64,000 bases of DNA from the NCBI RefSeq assembly GCF_001653195.1, contig NZ_JXBB01000005.1, positions 1 to 64,000 on the forward strand, written 5' to 3'. This document shows positions 1-8,260 of this stretch, piece by piece (the stretch's first letter is position 1; every line of letters starts with the position of its first letter). The translations under genes were made by a program, and so were the position numbers. This DNA is from Hydrogenibacillus schlegelii. GTDB taxonomy: Bacteria > Bacillota > Bacilli > Thermicanales > DSM-22653. The notes under the pieces are model-generated. The model was given only the letters and a program-made list of their open reading frames with translations, was not told the DNA's origin and did not search any database.

Positions 1-2
1 CG

Positions 3-126
3 CTCCCTTTCGAGCACTGGCGGCAGATCTGCTCGACGAACCCCCTGGAGCGCCTGAACCGAGAGATGCGTCGGCGGATGGACGTTGTGGGGATTTTCCC
101 GAATCGAGCGTCGGTGTTGCGTCTGG
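3..126 (+). pseudogene. IS256-family transposase, 3' remnant
   Basis: The frame from base 3 reads [20 protein letters not shown] and then [17 protein letters not shown]. This is the conserved C-terminal stretch of IS256/Mutator-family transposases (STNPLERLN...R..VVGIFPN). The window edge removes the upstream part. The downstream part is interrupted at about base 127, where the left end of an IS3-family element begins, so the final residues are missing and the frame runs into IS3 sequence. It is a dead fragment unless the gene outside the window supplies the rest and the short 3' loss is tolerated. The family call is confident and the exact end is approximate. Confidence 0.85.
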
Positions 127-198
127 CGGTCATGCGCCCCTCAGACTGGACAAATGCTAAAACTATGTTGTATCCTTCTGTCAAAGGAGGGGCGACTC

Positions 199-479
199 GT
201 GAAACGCACAAAATCCATCCCCGGCTCCATCAAATTCAAAGCGGCTTTGGAACGGATCAAAGGCGAAAAAACGCTCGTTGAACTTTCCCGGGAATACGGC
301 GTTCATCCGAATACCCTCTTGAAGGGAAAGCTTACCCTCCTGGAAAAAGGCGCTGAGCTCCTTGAACCCCCCAAACAAAGAGAGGATCCCGGAAGCGCAT
401 TCGTGATTTGGAACAGCTCCTCGGCAAAAAGGAGGTCGAAATCGCGCTCCTAAAAAACTTCCTCGGGCAGGGGAGCTAG
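199..479 (+). pseudogene. IS3 orfA (transposase DNA-binding subunit), frameshifted
   Basis: A GTG start at 199 follows the ribosome-binding site AAAGGAGGGGC. The product begins [20 protein letters not shown] and has the helix-turn-helix of IS3 OrfA ([19 protein letters not shown]). Near 380-392 the frame slips: the original frame ends in SRS at 453, while a neighbouring frame continues with a coiled-coil-like tail (RDLEQLLGKKEVEIALLKN) to a TAG at 477-479. A one-base change therefore broke the gene. In IS3 elements OrfA binds the terminal repeats and is also the N-terminal half of the OrfAB fusion transposase. Confidence 0.8.
452..458 (+). promoter_or_regulatory. Programmed -1 frameshift heptamer A AAA AAC
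   Basis: In the orfA tail frame the codons read CTA AAA AAC TTC, which contains the classical slippery heptamer A_AAA_AAC. A -1 slip here leads into the orfB frame and bypasses the orfA stop at 477-479. IS3-family elements are known to make OrfAB transposase this way. The site is intact although both reading frames have since been damaged. In the sister copy the same place reads CTCACAAAC, so slipperiness is lost there. Confidence 0.75.
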
Positions 480-1399
480 ATCAACTTCCGCTTCAGGAGC
501 GCATCCGTCTGGCGCAAGAGGCGCTGGCCAGGCGGCTGGCTCCCCTGCCGGTTCTCCTCAAGACACTTCGCATTTCACGAGCGACGTGGTATTACCAGAA
601 AAAGCGAGAGGAGACCGAAAAGAGACGGGCTCTGGCAGACGAAGCGCTCAAAGCTGAGATCGAAGCCATCCTTCGGGAACATCCGGAGTCCGGCGATCGC
701 CGCCTCGAGGCCGAGCTTCGGCGACGGGGAATGGTCGTCAATGGAAAGCGGGTCCGTCGTCTTCTCCACACGTTTGAGCTTTCCCTCACGCGAAAGGTGA
801 GAAAGCCGAAGCCCAATCCGCTGCTCGAGACAGTCGTTCTGGCCAAGGAACGGGCGAATCTCGCCTTTGGCCTTCTTTCCGAACGGGAACCGGACGCCTT
901 TGAGGGGCTCACCACCGATTTCACGCAGCTCGTCTATGGCGGCGGGAAGGTTTGGTTTTTGCCGATTCTGGACCATCGGACCCGCATGGTGATCGGATAT
1001 GCCTTCTCTTTCTCGCCGGATGTTCGGACGGCGCTTCAGGCATGAAGACGGGCCAAAGCGTTCATCCTGACCCAAAAGAGGGAGCGCCCGAAAGCCATCG
1101 TCCATCACGATCAGGGCGGCGCCTTCTTGAGTCACGCGTGGGTCGGTCATCTCCTGCTCGAAGAAGGGCAGCGACTGTCGTACAGCCTGCGGGGACCGAA
1201 GGGAAATCCCATCGTCGAATCCTTCTTCTCGCGTTTCAAAGCAGAGCATCAAGACCTTCTGCTTGAAGCAAGGAGCATCGAAGCCCTCGATGCGCTTTTG
1301 GCCGAACGGATCCGGACCTACAACGAGCATCGGCTGCATTCAAGCCTGCGGTACAAAACGCTCCAAGAAACGCTTAAAGAAGCCCTGAGCACAAGCTAG
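479..1399 (+). pseudogene. IS3 orfB (DDE transposase catalytic subunit), one nonsense codon
   Basis: The frame opens right after the orfA stop (DQLPLQERIRLAQEAL...) and runs to a TAG at 1397-1399. It carries the HTH_21-like region (LREHPESGDRRLEAELRRRG) and an rve integrase core. The DDE residues are visible as TDFTQL, HHDQGG and NPIVESFF, followed by YNEHRLHSSL. A single in-frame TGA at 1043-1045 splits it, probably from a TGG Trp codon (context LQA-stop-RRAKAFI). The remainder is intact, so this is recent decay. Confidence 0.85.
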
Positions 1400-1458
1400 G
1401 TCTGAATCACATAGGGAGACCGAACAAAGTGTCTAAATCAAGGGGCGCGGTTCCGAGG

Positions 1459-2141
1459 TCACGCGTGAGGAACAAGATCGATTTGCGCTGTCGAGCCAAA
1501 CAAAGGCGGCGCGAGCCATGGAGCGCGGCCTTTTCTCTTCTCTAAGTAAGAAATTGTCCCGGTGGCCGTTCGAAATGAACGTGGTGAAGTGGTTATGGAG
1601 AGAAAACGACGAACATCCGCGCCCGGATACGACGTTGGAAAAACTCCGCAGCCTTCCTCCGGCTTTTAAGCCGAACGGCACGGTGACGGCCGGCAATGCG
1701 TCGGGTTTAAATGATGGCGGGGCCGCGTTGGTGATCATGAGCGATGCCAAAGCAGAGGCGCTCGGCTTAAAGCCGTTGGCCGTGCTCTTAACCCATGCCG
1801 GTGCCGGCGTCGATCCGTGGTTCATGGGTCTTGGTCCGATTCCGGCAGCGCGTAAAGCGTTAACGAAAGCGGAGTTATCAATGGATCGTCTTGACCTCGT
1901 TGAAGTGAATGAAGCCTTTGCCGCTCAAACGTTGGCCGTGCAGCGGGAACTTGAAATTCCCGACGCGGTGTTAAACGTAAACGGAGGCGCGATCGCGCTG
2001 GGACATCCCTTAGGGGCGAGCGGAGCGCGAATTCTGGTCACGCTCCTCCATGAAATGCGTCGGAGAAACGTGCAATATGGCATGACGACGCTCTGCATCG
2101 GCGGCGGTCAAGGGATCGCCGGCATGGTGTCGCGAAATTAA
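1459..2141 (+). pseudogene. Acetyl-CoA acetyltransferase (thiolase), C-terminal half, frameshifted
   Basis: Thiolase homology starts at the IS3 right end (VTREEQDRFALSSQTKAARA) and continues to the C-terminus: NASGLNDGGAAL, the active-site region [27 protein letters not shown] and the C-terminal CIGGGQG. The N-terminal half, with the nucleophilic Cys, is absent. Bases about 1550-1604 read correctly only in another frame (EIVPVAVRNERGEVVMER). So a one-base loss near 1548 is compensated by an extra A in the A4 run at 1603-1606. The segment is visibly less GC-rich than its neighbours and uses TTA Leu codons, which suggests foreign origin or an old accessory gene. Confidence 0.85.
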
Positions 2142-2170
2142 AGAACAGAACGGTTGCGCGTTTTCTTTTG

Positions 2171-2200
2171 TTCACCCGCGTTCCGGCGGTATGGTATACT
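2171..2200 (+). promoter_or_regulatory. Predicted sigma-A promoter for lemA-htpX
   Basis: TTCACC at 2171-2176 is followed after 18 bases by TATACT at 2195-2200, with a TG one base before the -10 (extended -10). It lies 45 bases ahead of the lemA start and after the thiolase remnant. Confidence 0.55.
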
Positions 2201-2244
2201 GAAAACCAGGAAGATGACCACCGGGCCTCGAAAGGAGCGCTCCG

Positions 2245-2793
2245 ATGATCGGCTGGATCTTGCTCGGCGTCCTCGTCCTCTTCGTCCTTTACGTCATCGC
2301 CGGCTACAACGGCCTTGTCCGCTACCGCAACTGGGCGAAGGAAGCCTGGGCCCAGATCGATGTGCAGCTCAAGCGGCGGCACGACCTCATCCCGAACCTC
2401 GTCGAGACGGTGAAGGGCTACATGCAGTACGAGCAGGAAACCCTCGCCAAGGTCATCGAGATGCGAAGCCGCCTCATCAGCGGCTCGCCGGTGGAGCGGG
2501 TGGAGGCGGACAATGCGCTGACGGGAACGCTCCGGCAGCTTTTCGCCCTGGCCGAGGCGTACCCGGACCTCAAGGCGAACGAGACCTTCCTCCGGCTTGA
2601 GGAGGAGCTTGCGACGACGGAAAACAAAATCGCCTACGCCCGGCAGCTTTACAACCGGACCGCCGCCGAATACAACATCCGGCGGGAGTCGTTTCCGACG
2701 AACCTCATCGCCGGGATGTTCGGCTTCGGGCCGATGGAGCTTCTTGCCATCCCGGAGGCGGAGCGGGAGGCGCCGCAGGTCAGGTTCACGTGA
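2245..2793 (+). CDS. lemA: LemA family protein
   Basis: The 182-residue protein has an N-terminal membrane segment (about residues 2-20, IGWILLGVLVLFVLYVIAGY). A helical LemA domain follows with typical stretches (YNGLVRYRNWAKEAWAQIDV, RRHDLIPNLVETVKGYM, ENKIAYARQLYNRTAAEYN). The topology is a short outside N-terminus, one helix and a coiled-coil body. The biochemical role of LemA is not settled. The gene is very often next to htpX, as here, which suggests a shared membrane stress function. GAAAGGAGC precedes the ATG, and htpX starts 19 bases downstream, so the two probably form one transcript. Confidence 0.9.
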   Translation: MIGWILLGVLVLFVLYVIAGYNGLVRYRNWAKEAWAQIDVQLKRRHDLIPNLVETVKGYMQYEQETLAKVIEMRSRLISGSPVERVEADNALTGTLRQLFALAEAYPDLKANETFLRLEEELATTENKIAYARQLYNRTAAEYNIRRESFPTNLIAGMFGFGPMELLAIPEAEREAPQVRFT

Positions 2794-2811
2794 GGCGGGC
2801 GGGGGATCGCC

Positions 2812-3699
2812 ATGCTCTATGAGGCGCTCCGGCAAAACCGCCGGCGGACGGCGGCGCTTTTTGTCGTGTTCGTCGCCCTCGTCGCGGCGACGGGCTGGGC
2901 TTTAGGCACGCTCTTCGGAGACGTCCGCGCCGGGCTCGCCGGTGCGCTTTTGTTTGCGGCGGTGTATCTGCCGCTTACCTATTTTACGGCGTCGGCGCAG
3001 GTGATCGCCCTGACCGGCGCCCGGGAAGTGACGGAAGCCGAGGCGCCGGAGCTCCATCACGTCGTCGAGGAGGTCGCCCTCGCCGCCCGGCTGCCGAAGC
3101 CGAAGGTGTACGTCGTCGACGACGAGGCGCCGAACGCCTTTGCCGTCGGCTTTGCGCCGGATCGGGGAGCCGTCGCCTTTACGACGGGGCTCCTTCGGAT
3201 CATGGACCGGGAGGCGCTGGAAGGCGTTGCCGCCCACGAGATCGCCCACCTGCACAACGGCGACTCCCGCCTCATGACGCTCGCCGTCGCTCTCGTCGGC
3301 GTCATCGTCCTCCTGGCCGACATCGGCGGGAGGCTCCTCTGGTTCGGCGCCGGAGAACGGGAGCGGAGGCGCCGGAGCGACCGGGGCGGCCCGGAGGCCC
3401 TTCTTCTCCTTCTGGCGCTTTTGGTGCTGTTTCTGGCGCCGCTGGCGGCGCAGCTTACGCGGTTTGCCCTTTCGCGCAACCGGGAGTTTTACGCCGACGC
3501 CCAGGCGGTGAACTTCACCCGCAATCCCCGGGGGCTCATCAAGGCTCTGACGCGCCTCAAAGAGGCGCCGGCCAAGGTCGCTCGGGCGACGGAGGCGACG
3601 GCGGACCTTTATTTCGTCAACCCGTTCGGCGACGTCAAGCGGTGGTTCCGCACCCACCCGCCGATCGAGGAGCGCATCCGGCGGCTCGAGGCGATGTGA
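2812..3699 (+). CDS. htpX: HtpX-type M48 zinc metalloprotease
   Basis: The 295-residue integral membrane protease has two N-terminal hydrophobic segments (about 15-33 and 40-60). The zinc motif HEIAH lies at residues 142-146 within [20 protein letters not shown] further hydrophobic pair follows, then the third ligand region [12 protein letters not shown]48B proteases cut misfolded membrane proteins in quality control. The C-terminal [16 protein letters not shown] is typical of the family. It follows lemA closely and shares its promoter. Length is normal. Confidence 0.93.
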   Translation: MLYEALRQNRRRTAALFVVFVALVAATGWALGTLFGDVRAGLAGALLFAAVYLPLTYFTASAQVIALTGAREVTEAEAPELHHVVEEVALAARLPKPKVYVVDDEAPNAFAVGFAPDRGAVAFTTGLLRIMDREALEGVAAHEIAHLHNGDSRLMTLAVALVGVIVLLADIGGRLLWFGAGERERRRRSDRGGPEALLLLLALLVLFLAPLAAQLTRFALSRNREFYADAQAVNFTRNPRGLIKALTRLKEAPAKVARATEATADLYFVNPFGDVKRWFRTHPPIEERIRRLEAM

Positions 3700-3745
3700 G
3701 GCTCCGGCCGGGCCCGCGACCGGGCGGCGCCGAAGGGGAAGTCTG

Positions 3746-3754
3746 TGGTATAAT
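3746..3754 (+). promoter_or_regulatory. Extended -10 promoter for lepA
   Basis: TGGTATAAT (TG plus one base plus consensus TATAAT at 3749-3754) lies 86 bases upstream of lepA. No convincing -35 is seen, as expected for an extended -10 promoter. Confidence 0.6.
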
Positions 3755-3839
3755 AAATCATTCATTCGGTCATTCCGATCCCGGTCCGCGAATTGCCGGG
3801 CCGCGGGCCGAAACGGTGGGGGTCGCAGGAGGAACGCGG

Positions 3840-5675
3840 ATGGCGGACATCGAACGCGTGCCGAAGGCAAAGATCCGGAATTTCTCCATCATCGCCCACA
3901 TCGATCACGGCAAATCGACGCTCGCCGACCGGCTGCTGGAGGCGACCGGCGCCATCGGCGAGCGGGAGAAAGAAGACCAGTTTCTCGACCAGCTCGAGCT
4001 CGAAAAAGAGCGGGGCATCACGATCAAGCTGAACACCGTCCGGCTCCACTACCGAGCCAAAGACGGCGAGCGCTACGTCCTCAACCTGATCGATACGCCC
4101 GGCCACGTCGACTTCACGTACGAAGTCTCCCGGTCGCTCGCCGCCTGCGAGGGGGCGCTCCTGGTCGTCGACGCAACGCAGGGGATCGAAGCGCAGACGC
4201 TCGCCAACGTCTACCTCGCCCTGGAAAACGACCTGGAAATTCTCCCGGTGATTAACAAGATCGATCTCCCGAGCGCCGATCCGGAGCGGGTGAAGCGGGA
4301 GATCGAAGAGGTCATCGGCCTCGACGCTTCGGAGGCGGTCCTCGCTTCGGCCAAGCTCGGGATCGGCGTCGACGAGATCCTCGAGCAGATCGTCGCCAAA
4401 ATCCCGCCGCCCGCCGGCGACCCGGAGGCGCCGCTTCGGGCGCTCATCTTCGATTCGTTTTACGACCCGTATCGGGGCGTCGTCGCCCTCATCCGGGTGA
4501 AGGACGGGACGATTCGCATCGGCGACGAGATCCTCTTCATGGCCACCGGCAAGGTGCACGCGGTGACGGAGCTCGGCGTCTTCGCGCCCCGACCGACTTC
4601 GGTCGAGGAACTTTCCGCCGGCGAGGTGGGCTACGTCGCCGCGAGCGTCAAGACGATCGCCGACACCCGCGTCGGCGACACGATCACCCACGCCCGCCGG
4701 CCGGCGGCGGAGCCGCTCCCGGGCTACCGGAAGGTGCTCCCGGTCGTCTTCGCCGGGCTGTATCCGGTCGACTCCGACGACTACGACGACTTAAAGGACG
4801 CGCTGGAAAAATTAAAGCTGAACGACGCGGCGCTCACCTTCGAGCCGGAGACGTCCCAGGCGCTTGGGTTCGGGTTTCGCTGCGGCTTTTTGGGGCTTTT
4901 ACACATGGAGGTCGTCCAGGAGCGCCTCGAGCGGGAGTTCGGGCTCCATCTCATCGTCACGGCGCCGAGCGTCGTCTACCGGGTCAAGCTCAAAAACGGC
5001 GAAGTGCGGGAGGTCGACAACCCGTCGAAGATGCCCGACGCCGGCCTCATCGAGGCGATCGAAGAGCCGTTCATTCGGGCGACGATTCTCGTCCCGAACG
5101 ACCACGTCGGAGCGGTGATGGAGCTCTGCCAGGAGAAGCGGGGCGTCTTTCAGTCCATGGATTACCTGACGCCGAACCGGGTGCAGCTCGTCTACGACCT
5201 TCCCCTCGCGGAAGTCGTCTTTGATTTTTTCAACCAGCTCAAATCCCGGACCCGCGGTTACGCCTCCTTCGACTACGAGCTCGCCGATTACCGTCCGTCG
5301 AACCTCGTCAAGATGGACATCCTCATCAACGGCGAACCGGTCGACGCCCTGAGCGTCATCGTCCACCGGGACAAGGCGTACTACCGCGGCCGGGCGCTCG
5401 TGGAAAAGCTGAAGACGCTCATCCCGCGGCAGCTGTTTGAAATTCCGATCCAGGCGGCGATCGGAAGCCGCGTCATCGCCCGGGAGACGGTGAAGGCCCT
5501 CCGGAAAAACGTCCTCGCCAAATGTTACGGCGGCGACGTCACCCGGAAGCGGAAGCTGCTCGAAAAGCAAAAAGAAGGCAAAAAACGCCTGAAGGCGATC
5601 GGGAGCGTCGAGATCCCGCAAGAGGCGTTTATTGCCGTGCTCCAGGTCGACGAGGGCGGCCGAAACGGGGGCTAG
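3840..5675 (+). CDS. lepA: Elongation factor 4 (LepA), ribosome back-translocase GTPase
   Basis: The 611-residue protein is the usual EF4 length. The ATG at 3840 follows GCAGGAGG and gives the typical start [20 protein letters not shown]; an upstream in-frame extension is not used. G motifs visible are AHIDHGKST (P-loop), the effector region ERGITIK, DTPGH and NKIDLP. The C-terminal domain is characteristic, with [20 protein letters not shown] and [14 protein letters not shown] near the end. EF4 binds ribosomes and affects translation initiation and elongation under stress. It is followed by hemW, the same order as in Bacillus subtilis. Confidence 0.97.
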   Translation: MADIERVPKAKIRNFSIIAHIDHGKSTLADRLLEATGAIGEREKEDQFLDQLELEKERGITIKLNTVRLHYRAKDGERYVLNLIDTPGHVDFTYEVSRSLAACEGALLVVDATQGIEAQTLANVYLALENDLEILPVINKIDLPSADPERVKREIEEVIGLDASEAVLASAKLGIGVDEILEQIVAKIPPPAGDPEAPLRALIFDSFYDPYRGVVALIRVKDGTIRIGDEILFMATGKVHAVTELGVFAPRPTSVEELSAGEVGYVAASVKTIADTRVGDTITHARRPAAEPLPGYRKVLPVVFAGLYPVDSDDYDDLKDALEKLKLNDAALTFEPETSQALGFGFRCGFLGLLHMEVVQERLEREFGLHLIVTAPSVVYRVKLKNGEVREVDNPSKMPDAGLIEAIEEPFIRATILVPNDHVGAVMELCQEKRGVFQSMDYLTPNRVQLVYDLPLAEVVFDFFNQLKSRTRGYASFDYELADYRPSNLVKMDILINGEPVDALSVIVHRDKAYYRGRALVEKLKTLIPRQLFEIPIQAAIGSRVIARETVKALRKNVLAKCYGGDVTRKRKLLEKQKEGKKRLKAIGSVEIPQEAFIAVLQVDEGGRNGG

Positions 5676-5856
5676 GCAAGCTTCGGTCCGGGTCGGGGGC
5701 CGGTCGCCGGCGCCGCGCATCGGCCGGGCCGGCGACGGGCGGGACGGCTTGGCGGCGCTTCCCGGCCGAAGGGCGATCGGCCGCGGCCGTCGGTCCATCC
5801 GCGCGGGATGGGCTTTGCGAGCCGGCTTCGCCGAAGGGCGCGAAAGGGGGGAGACG

Positions 5857-7089
5857 GTGCCGGATCCGGGAGCGGTCGAGAGGGGCGCGACGGCCGACCC
5901 GGCGGGGTTCGCTCCGGAGGCGGCGCCGCGGCACGTCTATGTGCACGTCCCGTTTTGTGGCGCCAAGTGCCATTACTGCGACTTTGCCGTTTTCGTCGGG
6001 CCGCGGACGCCGTGGGAGGCGCTCTACCTGGAGGCGCTCGAGCGGGAGCTCGCCCTCGTCCTCGCGCCGTACGGCGGTGCCTATCCCTTTCCGATCGAGA
6101 CGCTGTATCTCGGCGGCGGCACGCCGACGGCGCTTTCACCGGCGGCGCTGGAGCGGCTTTTCGATCTCCTCGAGCGGGCGTTTCCCCGTCGGGCGCCGGG
6201 GATGGAATGGACCGTCGAAGCAAATCCGGAAGGCCTCGTCGGAGACGAGGGCCGGGCCCTCCTCCGCTGGCTTCGCGGCCGGGGGACGACCCGGCTGAGC
6301 ATCGGTGTGCAGACGTTTGACGATGCGCAGTTATCGGCGCTCGGGCGTCGGCACACCGGCCGGGAGGCGGAGGCGGCGGTCCTGGCCGCGCGGGAGGCGG
6401 GGTTTGTTCACCTTTCGCTCGACCTCATCTACGGCCTGCCGGGTCAGACGTTCGAAGGCTGGACGGCGGACGTCCGGCGGGCCTTCGGGCTTCCGATCGA
6501 TCACCTCTCGGCGTACGCGCTGGAAGTCGCCGAGGCGACCCGTTTCGGCCGGATGCAGGCGGCCGGGGCGCTTCCGCTTCCCGACGACGATCGGGTGGTC
6601 GAAATGTACGCTTTTGTCGCCGCGGCGGCCCGGGATGCCGGCTTCGAACCGTACGAAGTGTCGAACTTCGCCCGCCCCGGCGGCCGGTCGCGGCACAACC
6701 TCGCCTACTGGAACAATCGGCCGTACTTCGGCTTCGGCCCCGGCGCCCACGGTTACGCCTTCGGCGTCCGGACGGCGAACGTGCCGTCTCTTCCCCGCTA
6801 TGTCCGAGCCCGGACGCTTTCGGAATTCCGCACCGAGGTTCGGCCGGTCGGTCGGCGGGAGGCGATCGAGGAGACGATGTTCCTCGGGCTTCGCCTCGCC
6901 GAGGGCGTCCGCCGGGACGCGTTTCGCCGCCGCTTCGGCGTCGACCTCGAAGACGTCTACGGCCCGGTCCTCCGGCGGCTTGAGGCCGAGGGGCTGATCG
7001 TCATCGACGCGCGGGGGATCCGGCTGCCGGAGGCGGTCCGTCCCGTGATGAACGCGGTGCTCGCTGAATTTTTGTTCGATGACCGTTGA
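5857..7089 (+). CDS. hemW: HemW, radical SAM heme chaperone (formerly HemN-like)
   Basis: The predicted start is GTG 5857 behind AAAGGGGGGAG, giving 410 residues; the open frame upstream to 5632 is low-complexity and lacks homology. The radical SAM motif is C34-GAK-C38-HY-C41 after VYVHVPFCGAKCHYCDF. The TIM-barrel core contains LYLGGGTPT, EANPEG and SIGVQTF, and the C-terminal HemN domain follows. HemW lacks the extra Cys of true coproporphyrinogen dehydrogenases and is thought to insert or transfer heme. The position lepA-hemW-hrcA is the conserved Bacillus order. Confidence 0.92.
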   Translation: MPDPGAVERGATADPAGFAPEAAPRHVYVHVPFCGAKCHYCDFAVFVGPRTPWEALYLEALERELALVLAPYGGAYPFPIETLYLGGGTPTALSPAALERLFDLLERAFPRRAPGMEWTVEANPEGLVGDEGRALLRWLRGRGTTRLSIGVQTFDDAQLSALGRRHTGREAEAAVLAAREAGFVHLSLDLIYGLPGQTFEGWTADVRRAFGLPIDHLSAYALEVAEATRFGRMQAAGALPLPDDDRVVEMYAFVAAAARDAGFEPYEVSNFARPGGRSRHNLAYWNNRPYFGFGPGAHGYAFGVRTANVPSLPRYVRARTLSEFRTEVRPVGRREAIEETMFLGLRLAEGVRRDAFRRRFGVDLEDVYGPVLRRLEAEGLIVIDARGIRLPEAVRPVMNAVLAEFLFDDR

Positions 7090-7115
7090 CAACGGCGGCG
7101 GTCGTCTGGTACATT
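7086..7115 (+). promoter_or_regulatory. Sigma-A promoter of the heat-shock operon
   Basis: Consensus TTGACA at 7086-7091 is followed after 18 bases by TACATT at 7110-7115, with a TG extended -10. The -35 overlaps the hemW stop codon region. The CIRCE operator begins 10 bases after the -10, so HrcA would block initiation or clearance. Confidence 0.85.
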
Positions 7116-7125
7116 TGGAAATGAG

Positions 7126-7152
7126 TTAGCACTCGTTCCGTCCGAGTGCTAA
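7126..7152 (+). promoter_or_regulatory. CIRCE operator (HrcA binding site)
   Basis: Perfect inverted repeat TTAGCACTC - 9 bases - GAGTGCTAA, the CIRCE consensus without mismatch. It lies between the hrcA promoter and start codon. HrcA with GroEL-dependent activity represses here at low temperature. Confidence 0.97.
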
Positions 7153-7170
7153 CGTCGGGAGGTGATGGCC

Positions 7171-8196
7171 GTGCTGACCGAACGGCAACGCGCCATCCTC
7201 CAGGCCGTCGTAGAAAACTACATTCGCTCGGCGGAGCCGGTCGGCTCCCGGACGATCGCCCGCCTGACGGGGCTCAACCTGAGCCCGGCGACCATCCGGA
7301 ACGAGATGGCCGACCTGGAAGCGATGGGCTACCTCGAGCAGCCCCACACGTCCGCCGGCCGCATCCCTTCGTACAAAGGCTACCGCTACTACGTCGATCA
7401 TTTGCTGACGCCGGAGGCGATCGACCGGGCGTGGGTCGAAGCGCTGGAGCGGCGCTTCTACGCCCGTTCCGTTGCGATCGAGGAGGCGCTCAGGAAGACG
7501 GCGGCGATCCTGGCGGAGCTTACCCACTACGCCGTCGTCGCCCTCGGGCCGGAGGTGTTCACCGCTCGGCTGGTGAAGCTCGAGTTTGTCCCGCTGGACG
7601 AAGCACGGGCGGTGACCGTCCTCGTCACCGACACCGGCCACGTCGAACACAAGGTCGTCGAGCTGCCCCAGGGCCTTTCGGCGGAGGATCTGGCCCATCT
7701 CGTCGAACGAATCAACGCCGAGCTCAAAGGCGCGGCGATCTCGACGCTCGCGCCGAAGATCCACCGGCTGCTGGCGCAGGCGATGGAATCGAACCGGGAG
7801 GCGCTCTTCCGGGCGGAGCGCTTTTTCGAGGCGCTCCTTCACCCCCGGGAAGAGGCCCGGCTCATCGTCGATGGCACGACGGAGATCATCGCCCAGCCGG
7901 AGTTCCGGAGCGTCGACCGGGTGCGGGAGCTTTTGAAACTGTTTGAAGCCGAGGAGCCGCTTTTTACCGTCCTCCGGCAGGTCGAAGACGGCGTGCAGGT
8001 TCACATCGGTCTGGAGGACGTCCTCGGCCTCGGGAGTCCGCTGAGCCTCGTCACGGCGACGCTCACCGTCGGCGAGGGGCAGCGGACGACCATCGGCATC
8101 ATCGGTCCCCCGCGGATGGATTACGCCAAGGCGATCGGGCTTCTGTCCGCGCTTTCGTTCATCTTCGACGCCTGGAGGGAGCGCGGCTTAGGGTAG
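7171..8196 (+). CDS. hrcA: Heat-inducible transcription repressor HrcA
   Basis: GTG 7171 is chosen because GGGAGGTGAT sits at ideal spacing before it; the ATG at 7165 and GTG at 7162 lie inside the ribosome-binding site. The product (341 residues) begins MLTERQRAILQAVVENYIRS. It has the N-terminal winged helix (GSRTIARLTGLNLSPATIRN, EAMGYLEQPHTSAGRIPS) and the GAF-like body. It represses its own operon through the CIRCE element just upstream. Known HrcA proteins need GroESL for activity; groESL is not in this window. Confidence 0.95.
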   Translation: MLTERQRAILQAVVENYIRSAEPVGSRTIARLTGLNLSPATIRNEMADLEAMGYLEQPHTSAGRIPSYKGYRYYVDHLLTPEAIDRAWVEALERRFYARSVAIEEALRKTAAILAELTHYAVVALGPEVFTARLVKLEFVPLDEARAVTVLVTDTGHVEHKVVELPQGLSAEDLAHLVERINAELKGAAISTLAPKIHRLLAQAMESNREALFRAERFFEALLHPREEARLIVDGTTEIIAQPEFRSVDRVRELLKLFEAEEPLFTVLRQVEDGVQVHIGLEDVLGLGSPLSLVTATLTVGEGQRTTIGIIGPPRMDYAKAIGLLSALSFIFDAWRERGLG

Positions 8197-8210
8197 GCGA
8201 CGGAAACCTT

Positions 8211-8240
8211 CGATCCCGGGCGCGAGGGCGCTCGGGATCG
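8211..8240 (+). promoter_or_regulatory. Stem-loop between hrcA and grpE
   Basis: Arms CGATCCCG and CGGGATCG pair perfectly, with an inner CGC/GCG extension around a GAGG loop and a small internal mismatch. No U-tract follows. In Bacillus subtilis the dnaK operon mRNA is known to be processed between hrcA and grpE next to a stem-loop, so a similar role is inferred. Confidence 0.6.
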
Positions 8241-8260
8241 TCTGTTGAGGTGAACGGCCG

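Larger units (their letters stand above)
127..1457 (+). mobile_element. IS3-family insertion sequence, copy 1 (decayed)
   Basis: The element carries orfA and orfB of an IS3-type DDE transposase, both damaged. Its ends were set by comparison with the sister copy at 57740-58785: the shared left boundary is CGGTCATGCGCCCCTC and the shared right boundary reads GGGGCGCGGTTCCGAG here. Imperfect terminal inverted repeats are visible: GCGCCCCTC at the left against GCGCCCCTT on the complement of the right end. No matching target duplication flanks the ends, because the left flank is IS256 transposase and the right flank is the interior of a thiolase gene. The element therefore probably sits at a deletion or recombination junction. 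Confidence 0.85.
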
